Source: Lachnospiraceae bacterium (GTDB taxonomy: Bacteria; Bacillota; Clostridia; Lachnospirales; Lachnospiraceae). From it: a stretch of DNA of 64,000 bases. This document shows positions 9,872 to 20,031 of this stretch, piece after piece. The translations under genes and the position numbers were made by a program. Location of the stretch: assembly GCA_024698485.1 (NCBI GenBank), contig JAILRC010000079.1, positions 1 to 64,000 of the forward strand, written 5' to 3'. The notes beneath the pieces are model-generated. The model made no database searches and was not told where the DNA came from. It was given only the letters and a program-made list of their open reading frames with translations. The number at the start of each line of letters is the position of its first letter. The stretch's first letter is position 1.

Positions 9872-10904
9872 ATCTCATTTTCACTTTGATGTTATCGTCG
9901 GCAGAGATCTCTGCCATAGCTCCCGTAACAAAAGGGATCGCAGGAGGAAGATGCCCCAGATCCGCATCCATGATGACGGGGACGTTGTATTTTTCAATGA
10001 CTCCCAGCACCGCATCATACATGTTCATCCCAAACATCTCTTCTCCGAAATGAAAAGGCCTTCCGATGACAAAGCCTTTGACATATTTAAACCAACCTGC
10101 TTCATCCATCTGCCAGAATGCACGTCTTAAAGAAATAGGGTTGAGATCGCAGCTTTCCAGAAACCATATGAAACCGTCTTCTCTGTACTTTTCAAGGAAG
10201 TCTGCAGTCTTGTCGAATCGTGTGCCCAAGAGCGTCACCAGACAATCGATGCAGCCTCCCAAAAGTCGTCCCGTAAAGGGAACGTTCCTCTTAAAACCGC
10301 CTCCGAAGACCAGTTTCTTTTCCCCGTTCAGGTTCAGATCGGCGCAAGGGTCTGTCTCTCCTTCCTTTTCGGAAAGTTCGAAGGAGGGGAAGCCGGTAAA
10401 TGTGATGCCGTTTCCTTCAAATCCCTCCCCCGTAAGAAGGCTTTCTGCCTGCTTTAGGCTCTCATGGAGTGTATGCATTGCAAAGCCCGAAATGCAGGGT
10501 CCGTATATGCTGGCTGTGTCACAGAGAGTGGTGAGGAGGTAGGTAAAGTTCGTATTGTCGGAGTAGCCCATGAACCACTTGGGATCCGCCTTTCTGATGC
10601 TGTCCCAGTCCACAAAGGACAGGTCTTCGCACATAGTCTCTCCGCCTCCGCAGGAGATCAGTACATCCACATCTTTTCTCCTGTAAAAATCCATAAACTC
10701 ATCGGCGCACTTTTCGGGAGTGTTGCTCTTTCCAATGCCCTTGTCCTCGTGGGCGTTGGGTCCTTCCTTTATTTTGTAGCCCTTGCTCTCAAAGAGTTTT
10801 TCCGCGAAGTCGGTTCTTGAGATGTAGGGTTCGGTGGAAGCCCCGAAGGAAGGGGCGATGAGGCCTATGGTACCCTTTGGGGGTAAAAACTTGGGATAGC
10901 GCAT
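9864..10904 (-). CDS. S66 family LD-carboxypeptidase / MccF-like peptidase
   Basis: KGTIGLIAPS...VDVLISCGGGETM...WFMGYSDNTNFTYLL. Confidence 0.87.
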   Translation of the reverse strand: MRYPKFLPPKGTIGLIAPSFGASTEPYISRTDFAEKLFESKGYKIKEGPNAHEDKGIGKSNTPEKCADEFMDFYRRKDVDVLISCGGGETMCEDLSFVDWDSIRKADPKWFMGYSDNTNFTYLLTTLCDTASIYGPCISGFAMHTLHESLKQAESLLTGEGFEGNGITFTGFPSFELSEKEGETDPCADLNLNGEKKLVFGGGFKRNVPFTGRLLGGCIDCLVTLLGTRFDKTADFLEKYREDGFIWFLESCDLNPISLRRAFWQMDEAGWFKYVKGFVIGRPFHFGEEMFGMNMYDAVLGVIEKYNVPVIMDADLGHLPPAIPFVTGAMAEISADDNIKVKMRFE

Positions 10905-10977
10905 ATGTGAGCTCCTTTTTGTAAACAATCGTGAACTTATTAAGAAGAGCCACGATCAAGTCATGGCTCTGTAAATG

Positions 10978-11934
10978 TTATCTGTTGTAGGATTCGGCAT
11001 CGTAATCGAAGGCTTTTATGCGGTCATATTCCTCCTCGCTGATGGCAAGGACCGTACCGTGTTTAAAGCCGTAGGGATAGGAAAAATCAGCATCCGCTCT
11101 TTTGAACACGGCTGTGGAGATGTCGCTGCTCCTGAAGGGCACATAGCCCTGTCCCTTCCCCTTTGCTCCGAAGAAATCCAGGAAAAGGTTGTAGCCTCCG
11201 TTTTCAAGCCTGCAGGCTGTGGGAGCTTCGTAAGCGGAAGGACCGCCGTTGAGGCCGTTCATTTCCTCGTCAAACTCATATCGACGCCTGAAAGGCCCCG
11301 TGATGCAGTCGGATTCCAGCATGATCACGGCGCAGGGTTCTTTGTCGCTCTTTACCCACAGGTAGAACTTGCCCTTCTCTTCCACCATGCAGGAATCGAT
11401 AACTCCGCTGTCTTCCTTTGCATACAATACTTCGGGCTTTGTGAAATGCTCAAAGTCCTTTGTTTTTGTGTAATAAATGGCCATGCGCATATCCTTGTCG
11501 ATCTGTGGAGATGACCAGTGAAGGATGAACTCTCCCGTCTTTTTGTCCTGGATCACATCAGGTGCCCAACAGCATCCCGAGCCGGGTTCACGCACCGGAA
11601 GGGCTTTTTCCTCGGACCAGTGGAGAAGGTCTTCCGATTCCCACATCATGAGACAGTTACTGCCTTCACGCTGCACCTTGCGCCAGCTGTTGTTGTACAC
11701 GTTCCTCATCATATAAGAAAGACTGAGATCCGTGGCTATGATATAGAACTTTCCGTTGTCGGCTCTTGCTATGGTGGCGTCACGGACGCCCTTTTCGTTC
11801 AGCATGGCCCAGAGTACGGGCTGCCCGTCATTTATGGCTTCCCATGTAAACCCGTCCTTGCTTACGGCAAAGTAGATCTGCTCTCCGTCAGGGGTTCTTT
11901 TTTCTTTAAAATGTACGAATAAAAAGTGCTGCAT
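10978..11934 (-). CDS. Glycoside hydrolase family 43-like protein
   Basis: VRDATIARADNGKFYIIATDLS, GCCWAPDVIQDKKTGEFILHWSS, DSGVIDSCMVEEKGKFYLWVK. Confidence 0.72.
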   Translation of the reverse strand: MQHFLFVHFKEKRTPDGEQIYFAVSKDGFTWEAINDGQPVLWAMLNEKGVRDATIARADNGKFYIIATDLSLSYMMRNVYNNSWRKVQREGSNCLMMWESEDLLHWSEEKALPVREPGSGCCWAPDVIQDKKTGEFILHWSSPQIDKDMRMAIYYTKTKDFEHFTKPEVLYAKEDSGVIDSCMVEEKGKFYLWVKSDKEPCAVIMLESDCITGPFRRRYEFDEEMNGLNGGPSAYEAPTACRLENGGYNLFLDFFGAKGKGQGYVPFRSSDISTAVFKRADADFSYPYGFKHGTVLAISEEEYDRIKAFDYDAESYNR

Positions 11935-11958
11935 AGATCCTCCCAAAAGCATTATATC

Positions 11959-13755
11959 TTATTTTGACATCCAACCCTGCCATTTGTCAAGGATTGCAAA
12001 CAATTCGTGTTCTCTTTCTTCGATCATGGAAATGTTGGTTCCGAATTCCATCACATCCGAAGAACTAAGGTTCTGCTCCCATGTGGGAAGTCCTTCGCCG
12101 TTGGGATCTCCCGTCTTTGCAAAATTCAGGAAGTAGCTCTTCATGATCTTGCTCAGGTTCCTGTCGGTTTCGTCATAAAGGTTCGAATCCCCGGGAATGT
12201 TACCGTAGAGGTAGACTTCCTCTCCGCTGTGCCAAGGCCCCAGACGGCCGTTTTCCTTCGTGAAATAGTACTGGTAAACGGGGATATGGTTTCTCACCGC
12301 CATACGGTTCAGACAATAGTGAGGATAGTCGAAAAACACCGCGCCCCAGATCTCTCTCCAGTTGTCTTTTGCTTCTTCGTCTGTGACGGCAGGGTAGAGT
12401 TTAAGGACCTCCTCGGCATATTTTCCGAAGTACCCCTTCACCATACCTTCGTAGTTCTTGAGTTTTGCATGTCCGAATATAAGGAACGCATCCGATTCCC
12501 TGCGGTTGTACCCGTGAAGGATCTCCGCCTCGTTCATCTCCCCTGCCAGATAGCTCTCGTAGGGTGTTTTTATAAGGGCATATCCGTCCACGGTGATATG
12601 ATGTTCGCTGTCCGCAGCCGAAACTATGTCTTCAGCTTTAATTTCCCTCATTTCGGAAACGTTTGAACATCCGTACTTTTTCTTTAATGCCGCTCCACTC
12701 TTCAAGGCATCCTTTAAGGAACGGAAAGAATGAGTGGGATTTACGGGTACTACCGTTGAGCTTTCAAGCACCGCACGTTTGAACAGTCCTTTTGCCAAAG
12801 GCGAAACACACAGTGCACTGACGGAAGCCGAACCTGCCGATTCACCCGCCAGAGTCACATTTGAGGGGTCCCCTCCGAAAGCCGCTATGTTTTCCTGTAC
12901 CCATCTGAGCGCTTCGATCTGATCCAAAAGGCCGTAGTTTCCCGTGGTTCCCACAGGTGACTCATTTATAAGTTCTTCATCGGCATAGAATCCGAAAACG
13001 CCCAGTCTATAACCCATGTTGACAACGATGACGCCTTCCCTTGCCAGGCCTTCCCCACTGTAATCGGCATACCAAGGCTGGCCTGTCTGAAGGGAACCGC
13101 CGTGGACATAGACTATGACAGGAAGATCTTCCTGCATTCCCGCAGGTTTCCATATGTTGAGATACAGGCTGTCCTCACTTACGGGAGGAGTAAAATTGTC
13201 CTTTAAAGAGATCTTGTAATCATGGAAACCTATGATCTGTGCCAGGGAATTGTAAATAGGAAGATGGGTGGGCTGCATGCTCATGGGTGCAAACTCGTCC
13301 GCTTCCAGCACTCCTTTCCAGTCTTCCGCAGGCTCGGGGGCTTTCCAGCGCAGTTCTCCCACAGGTGACTTGGCATAGGGTATACCCGCATATATCTCGA
13401 TAATGCCGTCTTCGCTCAGAACACCCCGGAGCTGACCGTTCTTAACGGTAACTATATCAGTCTTTACGGGGTTTTTGTGGTCCACTGCTTTGATAGCCCT
13501 GACAGGAGGCCATGTAAAAAACAGCGTCATGGCAAAAAGCACCAGCCAGGACCCCCAGAACATCGCCTTGAAGGGCCATCTCATCCTGCTGATCCGCTTA
13601 AGATAGACCATAAAAGCACTGCCGCTCACAATGATAATGGTGATAAAACCAACAAGGGTGTTTTTGTTGAGTTCAAGAACCGCAAGCATCAGTATGAACA
13701 CAAGGGCAAAAGCGATCTGAAACCCTATGGACAGGGATCTTTTCTCGTTTTTCAT
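11959..13755 (-). CDS. Type B carboxylesterase family protein
   Basis: LPVIVYVHGGSLQTG; VTLAGESAGSASVSAL; N-terminal TM segments. Confidence 0.9.
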   Translation of the reverse strand: MKNEKRSLSIGFQIAFALVFILMLAVLELNKNTLVGFITIIIVSGSAFMVYLKRISRMRWPFKAMFWGSWLVLFAMTLFFTWPPVRAIKAVDHKNPVKTDIVTVKNGQLRGVLSEDGIIEIYAGIPYAKSPVGELRWKAPEPAEDWKGVLEADEFAPMSMQPTHLPIYNSLAQIIGFHDYKISLKDNFTPPVSEDSLYLNIWKPAGMQEDLPVIVYVHGGSLQTGQPWYADYSGEGLAREGVIVVNMGYRLGVFGFYADEELINESPVGTTGNYGLLDQIEALRWVQENIAAFGGDPSNVTLAGESAGSASVSALCVSPLAKGLFKRAVLESSTVVPVNPTHSFRSLKDALKSGAALKKKYGCSNVSEMREIKAEDIVSAADSEHHITVDGYALIKTPYESYLAGEMNEAEILHGYNRRESDAFLIFGHAKLKNYEGMVKGYFGKYAEEVLKLYPAVTDEEAKDNWREIWGAVFFDYPHYCLNRMAVRNHIPVYQYYFTKENGRLGPWHSGEEVYLYGNIPGDSNLYDETDRNLSKIMKSYFLNFAKTGDPNGEGLPTWEQNLSSSDVMEFGTNISMIEEREHELFAILDKWQGWMSK

Positions 13756-13783
13756 AGAAATTACCTCTCATTCATGCATATTT

Positions 13784-13917
13784 TTTGCCGTTCACCCGCT
13801 CACACCCCATACAATGTGGTTGTGAGCTTTACTGCTACGCAGGATGCATAAGATGCTAAAACTCTTTGAAAGCAAGCTTTCAGAGTTGTAGCATCTTATG
13901 CATCTGTGAATGGCAAA
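13784..13917. repeat. Multi-stem inverted-repeat element (MITE-like or structured leader RNA)
   Basis: Outer arms TTTGCCGTTCAC/GTGAATGGCAAA enclose two hairpins (13798-13826 and 13843-13904). Confidence 0.65.
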
Positions 13918-13988
13918 GACAGATTTCTTCTTTACCAAGATACACTATCCATGTGTTCATATACAAATTATATTACTATAAACAATTA

Positions 13989-14025
13989 ATGTCCCGTCAG
14001 GGACAGCTCCCTGCGGGACATTTTT
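13989..14025 (+). terminator. Rho-independent terminator-like hairpin, plus-strand orientation
   Basis: ATGTCCCGtcAGGGAC..GTCCCT-gCGGGACATTTTT-type stem followed by T5. Confidence 0.6.
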
Positions 14026-14028
14026 CCG

Positions 14029-14820
14029 TCATCTGTTTTCGGTTCCGTACACTTCGATCTGTGTGAGAGCAGGGAATGGCGAAGGATCGTCAGCCTTTAC
14101 GAGACCGTCAAGGCTGACAGATGTGATACCTTTACGGACTATTTTGAACACATGAGGTTCTCCTATCCTCTTTTCCATCCTAACGGTCTCGGTGCTCCCG
14201 TCCGAGAAAGTGAAAGTTCCGGCGATCCACCAGTTGTCATGAGGGAAATCGGCTCTGGTGTATAGTCTGATCTCGTCGATATCAACTTTGCGTCCGAAAT
14301 CGACGGTGATCTTTGCATCATCCTGTCTGTTGATTCCCCAGGACTCATAAGGCCATTCGCCGTGGGACTTGACCGCTATGATGCCGTCGGTGGCGTTTTT
14401 TGCTTCAAACACCGACTCTCCTCTGGTTTCAACATTGGCATATGCATGGGGATAAACTCCGAAATCCTCGTGTCTGTCAAAAGTGTTCAAAGCCAGATTT
14501 CTGTAGGCGTTGATCTCGAAATCCTCAGCTTTCCTGATCATAATATAATGTCTGCTTCCGGAAAACGCCAAAGGATTAAGGCTTTCCTTTTTTTCATAGA
14601 AGGGAATGGGGAAGGTGACCTCACTGCGCTTTATAAGCACAAAACTTTCCTGTATGGCTGCATCCACCCGCACCACATAGAAATTGTCGGGCTCAAGTCC
14701 CGCAAACTCCAGTACATCGCCTTTTCTGTATTCGCCGTTCCATGCCAGAACAGCCATGTCAGTTCCTTCCGCTTCCGCCTTGGGAACATGATCCCAATCA
14801 TTGTAAACCGTGATCTTCAT
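14029..14820 (-). CDS. Protein with C-terminal F5/8 type C (discoidin)-like carbohydrate-binding domain
   Basis: NATDGI...ESWGINRQDDAKITVDFGRKVDIDEIRLYTRADFPHDNWW. Confidence 0.55.
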   Translation of the reverse strand: MKITVYNDWDHVPKAEAEGTDMAVLAWNGEYRKGDVLEFAGLEPDNFYVVRVDAAIQESFVLIKRSEVTFPIPFYEKKESLNPLAFSGSRHYIMIRKAEDFEINAYRNLALNTFDRHEDFGVYPHAYANVETRGESVFEAKNATDGIIAVKSHGEWPYESWGINRQDDAKITVDFGRKVDIDEIRLYTRADFPHDNWWIAGTFTFSDGSTETVRMEKRIGEPHVFKIVRKGITSVSLDGLVKADDPSPFPALTQIEVYGTENR

Positions 14821-14832
14821 ATACGTCCTCCG

Positions 14833-15837
14833 CTACTGCTCCGATATCTTATTCAATATATCCATATATTCACTGCAGTACTTTTCATATATTGGCTGGA
14901 CCTTCTCCCTAAAGCGGGAGATCTCCTTCTTGCTGAGAGATGTCACCACGACTCCGTTATCAATGGCTGTCTCTCTGGACTTCTCAACTCTTTCGTTCCA
15001 GACTTTCCGTTCATATTCCGCAGAAGCGTCGGCACATTCCCGGATTATGGCCTTATCCTCGTCGGAAAGCAGGTTCCAGGTGTGTATGGAGCAGATCTGC
15101 ATCTCCGGAACTCTGGTGTGCTCGTCCTCGCAGAAATAATGGGCCACCTTGTAATGATCCGTATCTTCGTAGGAAGGCCAGTTATTCTCTGCCGCATCTA
15201 TGCTTCCCAGTTCAAGAGCGGAATAAACCTCTTCGTAGCTTAAGGGAACTGCCGTTGCTCCGAGACACTCCACCATGTCTATCATGAGATCCGACTGCTG
15301 TACCCTGATCTTCAAGCCTTCAAGATCTTCCAGTTTGCGTATGGGTTTCAAAGAATTGTAAAAACTCCTGGCCCCTGCATCATACCACGAAAGCCCGTAA
15401 AGATCCACTTCACTCACAAGATTAAGGAAATAATCTCCGATCTCCCCGTCCAATACAGACCACATATGCTTTGCATCATTGTAAATGTAGGGCATCTGGA
15501 GCACATTGAGAGCAGGCGAGAACTCCGCCAGCTGGGAAAGGGAGACTCTTGCGAAATCCACGCCCCCGTATCTCATCTGAGTCACCACATCAGCTTCACG
15601 CCCAAGTTTTCCCGAAGTATACACCAGAATCTTGATGCGCCCGTTTGTCTTTTCCTCCACAAGGGAAGCAAAATAGTAGGCTCCCATGGATGTGGGATAG
15701 CCGTCGGACTGGTTTTCCGCATAAGTGAAAACATATTCCGGCTCAGGCTTTTTATTTATTGTTTTGATGACGATCACAATTCCTGCAAGGACCATGACCG
15801 CTGCCGCCAATATCAGGGCGATATGTTTTTTCTTCAT
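14833..15837 (-). CDS. TRAP-type solute-binding protein DctP, apparently membrane-anchored
   Basis: DctP signature; N-terminal TM without lipobox; overlaps the response regulator stop. Confidence 0.85.
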   Translation of the reverse strand: MKKKHIALILAAAVMVLAGIVIVIKTINKKPEPEYVFTYAENQSDGYPTSMGAYYFASLVEEKTNGRIKILVYTSGKLGREADVVTQMRYGGVDFARVSLSQLAEFSPALNVLQMPYIYNDAKHMWSVLDGEIGDYFLNLVSEVDLYGLSWYDAGARSFYNSLKPIRKLEDLEGLKIRVQQSDLMIDMVECLGATAVPLSYEEVYSALELGSIDAAENNWPSYEDTDHYKVAHYFCEDEHTRVPEMQICSIHTWNLLSDEDKAIIRECADASAEYERKVWNERVEKSRETAIDNGVVVTSLSKKEISRFREKVQPIYEKYCSEYMDILNKISEQ

Positions 15838-16601
15838 ATAAGTCCCCGTATGATCCTGTATTCCGAAGGCGTCATCCCTTCAGATCTCTTGAAAACCTTG
15901 GCATAGTAGTTGGAATCTCTGAATCCCACCTTCGCGCTGATGTCCTTCACATTCACCGTGATGTCTCCCAGAAGTTCCTTGGATTTTTCGATCCTGAGTT
16001 CCGTGAGATAAAGGGTAAAGCTCTTTCCGAAGCACTCCTTAAAGATCTTGCAAAAATGCGGATCCGAGTAGTGCATGGCTGAAGCCGCATCGGAAAGGGA
16101 TATGTCATTTACGTAATTCTCTTCAATGTATTCCGCGATCTGCTTTTTAATGGCAGCCTGGCGCATATTGGACTGTTCCTGCTTGTCCGGCATGGCGGAA
16201 TAGGGATCGTATCTGTGGGGCTTTCCCTCTTCCGTGAGCCTTATGGCGTCTTCCAAAACCGCAACCAGTTCGTCCTCATCCACAGGCTTCAAAAGGTAGT
16301 CCAAAGCCCTCACTCTTATGGCTTTCTGGGCATATTCAAAGTCGTCATATGCTGTCAGGAAAACTATAACACTGTTCTCGTGCTTTTTCCTGATCTCCTC
16401 AGCAGCCTCAAGACCGTTGATGCCGGGCATGGATATGTCCAGAAGGGCAATGTCGCACTTCTCCTTTTCATAGACTTCCATGGCCTCTCTTCCGTTGCAG
16501 GCAAGGCAGGTCTGCGCCTCGCCCTCAAAAGCCACATCCAGTATTTTCTTTACAACCGCTTTTTCGATGGGTTCATCGTCTGCTACAAGGATCTTTACCA
16601 T
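15834..16601 (-). CDS. Response regulator with AraC-type HTH
   Basis: Receiver domain (DIALLDISMPGINGLEAAE...KPVDEDELV) and AraC HTH (ISAKVGFRDSNYYAKVFKRSEGMTPSEYR). Confidence 0.93.
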   Translation of the reverse strand: MVKILVADDEPIEKAVVKKILDVAFEGEAQTCLACNGREAMEVYEKEKCDIALLDISMPGINGLEAAEEIRKKHENSVIVFLTAYDDFEYAQKAIRVRALDYLLKPVDEDELVAVLEDAIRLTEEGKPHRYDPYSAMPDKQEQSNMRQAAIKKQIAEYIEENYVNDISLSDAASAMHYSDPHFCKIFKECFGKSFTLYLTELRIEKSKELLGDITVNVKDISAKVGFRDSNYYAKVFKRSEGMTPSEYRIIRGLI

Positions 16602-16619
16602 TTTCGTCTCCAAACACTT

Positions 16620-18134
16620 TTACAGCATGTACGGGATACTGAACCGGGTGACGGTACCTTCGCCCTCGATGCTCTCGATATCCAGATTTGCGTTGCCGTA
16701 CAAAAGTTTAAGTCTGTTGTATATGTTGCTGATACCGATGGCAGATCTTCCCAGTCCACCTTCGGTCATTTCCTCTTTGATCTTTTCCAGCTTTTCTTTG
16801 GAAATGCCCACTCCCGTGTCGGAAACCACTACCGTAATTTTCTTGTCTTCCTCTTTTTCGTCAAGGTACACGTGTATCCTTATGTGTCCACCCTCTTCTT
16901 TCTTGGCCAGTCCGTGAATGATGCTGTTTTCGATTATGGGCTGGATCACAAAAGTGGGAACATTGGCTTTGTAGAGACTCTCTTCACAGTCGATCTCACA
17001 TTTTATGCGGTCTCCGAAACGCATCTCCTGAAGGTACATGTAGTCCCTGATCACTGAAAGTTCCTGTTCAAGGCTGATCTCATTGTCTTCGGTACGAAGG
17101 ATGTACCGAAGGAGGGAGCTCAAGGCCATGATCATCTTATCGGTGGTGGCAGCTTCTTCAAGTCTTGCCATTCCGCTGATGACCGTGAGAGTGTTAAAAA
17201 GAAAATGAGGATTGATCTGATTTCTCAGAACATCGTACTTCATCCGTACAAGCCGGTTTTCCGCGTCTGCCTTTTTGAGCTCTTCCGCATGAAGTTTTTC
17301 CAAAACCTCCCTGTTTTCCTCCAGGGTGGTGATATATACACAGGTGGCAAATTTCATCTTATTGAAGGCATTTACAAGATCGCCCATTTCGTCTTTGTTG
17401 TCCACCTGAACGTCGTCGATGTATATGTCATTGGCTGCTATCTTCTTGGAAGCTTCCACAAGCTTGTCTATGGGCTCCACGAAGGACTTGCTCATGACGT
17501 TTGATGTACGTGCCAATATGCTGATGAGCACACCGGCCACCGCAAGGATCACAGCAGGAAAAAAGAAAAGCACGGGAAAACGCTGATGATAGAAATCATT
17601 CACAGCCTTACTGGTAAGGGAGACCAGCGTACTTCCGTAGTTTTTCAGATAATCCTGCATCTGAAACAGTTTGTATTCAATAATAAGATAGTCCGGGGAA
17701 TTCGAGGACATTTTCAGGAAATCATAGCATTCCTGCCTGTAGACGGCATAGCTTCTGTCGATCTTTTCCGTCCATGCACGTCTTTCTTCCCCTATGCGAT
17801 GATAATCCCTCTGAAGGGCTCGCACCGCTTCATCTGTAATGTTTATTCTCGTATTAAGATCCGCCAACGTGGCGTTGCCCTTTGTAAAGTCAGTAAAGAC
17901 CAACGTCTCACTTTCAAGGCTTTCCATAAGGCTGCCCACACGCTCATTGCTCTCCAGAGAGTATCTGAAATCCCAGAGGGAGATCTTGATGGTCCATACA
18001 TCCAATAAAACCGTCATCAAGATAATGCTGAAGATGATGAAGACCAAAACGGAGATCTTCTGTTTCAAAGACCTTTCATTCCACTTCCGTTTGATCATTC
18101 CTTCCTTTGCTTTCTTTCCGACGGTTGAATTCAT
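16620..18134 (-). CDS. YesM-type sensor histidine kinase
   Basis: TM/HAMP, RNQINPHFLFNTLTVISGMARLE, VSDTGVGISKEKL. Confidence 0.92.
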   Translation of the reverse strand: MNSTVGKKAKEGMIKRKWNERSLKQKISVLVFIIFSIILMTVLLDVWTIKISLWDFRYSLESNERVGSLMESLESETLVFTDFTKGNATLADLNTRINITDEAVRALQRDYHRIGEERRAWTEKIDRSYAVYRQECYDFLKMSSNSPDYLIIEYKLFQMQDYLKNYGSTLVSLTSKAVNDFYHQRFPVLFFFPAVILAVAGVLISILARTSNVMSKSFVEPIDKLVEASKKIAANDIYIDDVQVDNKDEMGDLVNAFNKMKFATCVYITTLEENREVLEKLHAEELKKADAENRLVRMKYDVLRNQINPHFLFNTLTVISGMARLEEAATTDKMIMALSSLLRYILRTEDNEISLEQELSVIRDYMYLQEMRFGDRIKCEIDCEESLYKANVPTFVIQPIIENSIIHGLAKKEEGGHIRIHVYLDEKEEDKKITVVVSDTGVGISKEKLEKIKEEMTEGGLGRSAIGISNIYNRLKLLYGNANLDIESIEGEGTVTRFSIPYML

Positions 18135-18137
18135 TCT

Positions 18138-18605
18138 TTATACCATTTGTTCTTTTATAAAATCGAGAAAATCTTTTCTCCGGTCACCCAGGACACGGTT
18201 GAACAGGAAATAGCCGCTCTGTCCTCCGAGAGAAAGGATCACGCAGTCGCGCATATCAATGACCTTCTTGATCCTGTTGTAGCTCACCAGTTCGGACATG
18301 TCTCCCACTCTGACCATGAGACCGTTCTTTTCCGTTTCTATGGTCATATCCTTGGGAACCATCCCCGCCAGTCTTCTTGCTCTTAGGAAAACGCCTATGG
18401 GCTGGACCACAGGGATCAAAAGACACAGCATTATCAGCAGCCCTTTTCCTATGTCTCCCGCTTCGCCGTAGAATCTCACCGTGAGCATGACCGCTGCGGC
18501 AAAAAACACGATGTTGCACATTCCCGTAGGGGAGCTGTATGTTTTCCTCATCGACATTTTAAAAAAGTCAAACGCACTCGCTCTGACTTGAAACTTATAA
18601 TCCAT
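18138..18605 (-). CDS. YcxB-like small membrane protein
   Basis: FFKMSMRKTYSSPTGMCNIVFFAAAVMLTVRFY, two TM; homology by eye only. Confidence 0.45.
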   Translation of the reverse strand: MDYKFQVRASAFDFFKMSMRKTYSSPTGMCNIVFFAAAVMLTVRFYGEAGDIGKGLLIMLCLLIPVVQPIGVFLRARRLAGMVPKDMTIETEKNGLMVRVGDMSELVSYNRIKKVIDMRDCVILSLGGQSGYFLFNRVLGDRRKDFLDFIKEQMV

Positions 18606-18735
18606 TTTCTTCTCCCGAGACTCGGATATTATTTTACTCCAAAAAGGCTGTAAAGAGCAAGTCAAATATCTCCCTTTGACTCGCTCTTACAGACTTTCCT
18701 CCCCGTGTACCGCTGCGCATCCGTCGCAGTAACAC

Positions 18736-20031
18736 TTATTTCATAAACAGATTAGGTAAAAACATGCAAATGTCAGGTATAAACGTGATCAAAAGCAATG
18801 TGATGATCATGCATACATAGAAAGGAACCGTGGCTTTGACCACGCGCTCCATCTTAACCTTACCCACAGCAGAGCCGATGAAGAGCACCGCACCCACGGG
18901 AGGGGTAAGAAGACCGATACCGCAGTTCAGGACCATGATGATACCGAATTGAACGGGATCTATTCCGATCTGCTTCGCAATGGGAAGCAGGATGGGTGTT
19001 GCGATCAGAATGATGGGGGACATATCCATGATGCATCCCAGGAACAGAAGTATCAGGTTGATAAGAAGTGCGATGATGATCTTATTATCCGTTACACCTA
19101 CGATGGCATTTGCTGCCAGTGCGGGAACATGAAGTGCCGTAAGGCAGTAGCCGAAGGCTGCGGATGTGGAGATGAGGATCAGCACGATGGAAAGTGTATC
19201 CACACACTTTTCAAGGGATTTCCAGACTCCCTTCCAGTTGAGTCCCTTATAGATGTATACGCTTACGATCAATGAGTAAATGACAGCAATGGCTGCTGAC
19301 TCGGTAGCTGTGAACATACCGCCTACAACTCCCACCACTACGATGATGACTGCAGCCAGTGCCCAGAAGGATTTTACCAGCTGTTTAAGGAGAACTATGA
19401 TCGAGAACTTATCTCCTTTGGGATACTTTCTGATCTTGGAGATGATGAAGGATCCCACCATGAGCGAAACAGCCAGAATGGCTCCGGGAATGTAACCTGC
19501 CAGGAAAAGGCTTCCTACGGAAACACCTCCCGCCGCCATGGCATAGATTACCATGTTATGGCTGGGGGGAACCAGAAGTCCTTCACAGGAGGAAGTGATG
19601 GTGACCGCAGTTGAGAAATCATCGTCATAGCCCTGGTCCACCATCATGGGGATCAGAATACTTCCCAGAGATGCTGTGTCTGCGGCTGCAGAACCGGATA
19701 TGCCTCCGAAGAAGTAGGAAGCCACGATGTTTACCATGGCCATACCGCCGGTCATCCACCCCACAAAAGCATCAGCCAGGGCAATGAGTTTTTCGGATAT
19801 GCCTCCGGTACCCATAAGAACGCCCATGGTAATGAAGAAGGGCACCGCCATCAGCGAGAAGGAATTGATGCCCTTCACCATCTGCTGGCAAACCGTGGCA
19901 ATGGGGATACCCATGTAAAGAAGGCAGAATACGGAAGAAAGACCGACCGCATATGCAATGGGGAATCTCAGCATTACCATTATGAGAAATGAGATAAGAA
20001 GGATCAGGATCGCTACTGTTGTGTCGTACAT
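18736..20031 (-). CDS. dctM: TRAP transporter large permease (DctM)
   Basis: RFPIAYAVGLSS...VPFFITMGVLMGTGGISEKL...LLVPPSHNMVIYAMAAGG. Confidence 0.95.
   Translation of the reverse strand: MYDTTVAILILLISFLIMVMLRFPIAYAVGLSSVFCLLYMGIPIATVCQQMVKGINSFSLMAVPFFITMGVLMGTGGISEKLIALADAFVGWMTGGMAMVNIVASYFFGGISGSAAADTASLGSILIPMMVDQGYDDDFSTAVTITSSCEGLLVPPSHNMVIYAMAAGGVSVGSLFLAGYIPGAILAVSLMVGSFIISKIRKYPKGDKFSIIVLLKQLVKSFWALAAVIIVVVGVVGGMFTATESAAIAVIYSLIVSVYIYKGLNWKGVWKSLEKCVDTLSIVLILISTSAAFGYCLTALHVPALAANAIVGVTDNKIIIALLINLILLFLGCIMDMSPIILIATPILLPIAKQIGIDPVQFGIIMVLNCGIGLLTPPVGAVLFIGSAVGKVKMERVVKATVPFYVCMIITLLLITFIPDICMFLPNLFMK

Noticed and set aside
14362-15243. 293-aa plus-strand ORF
   Set aside because: Antisense shadow of the DctP2 and F5/8-like genes
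16215-17057. 280-aa plus-strand ORF
   Set aside because: Antisense to the response regulator and histidine kinase
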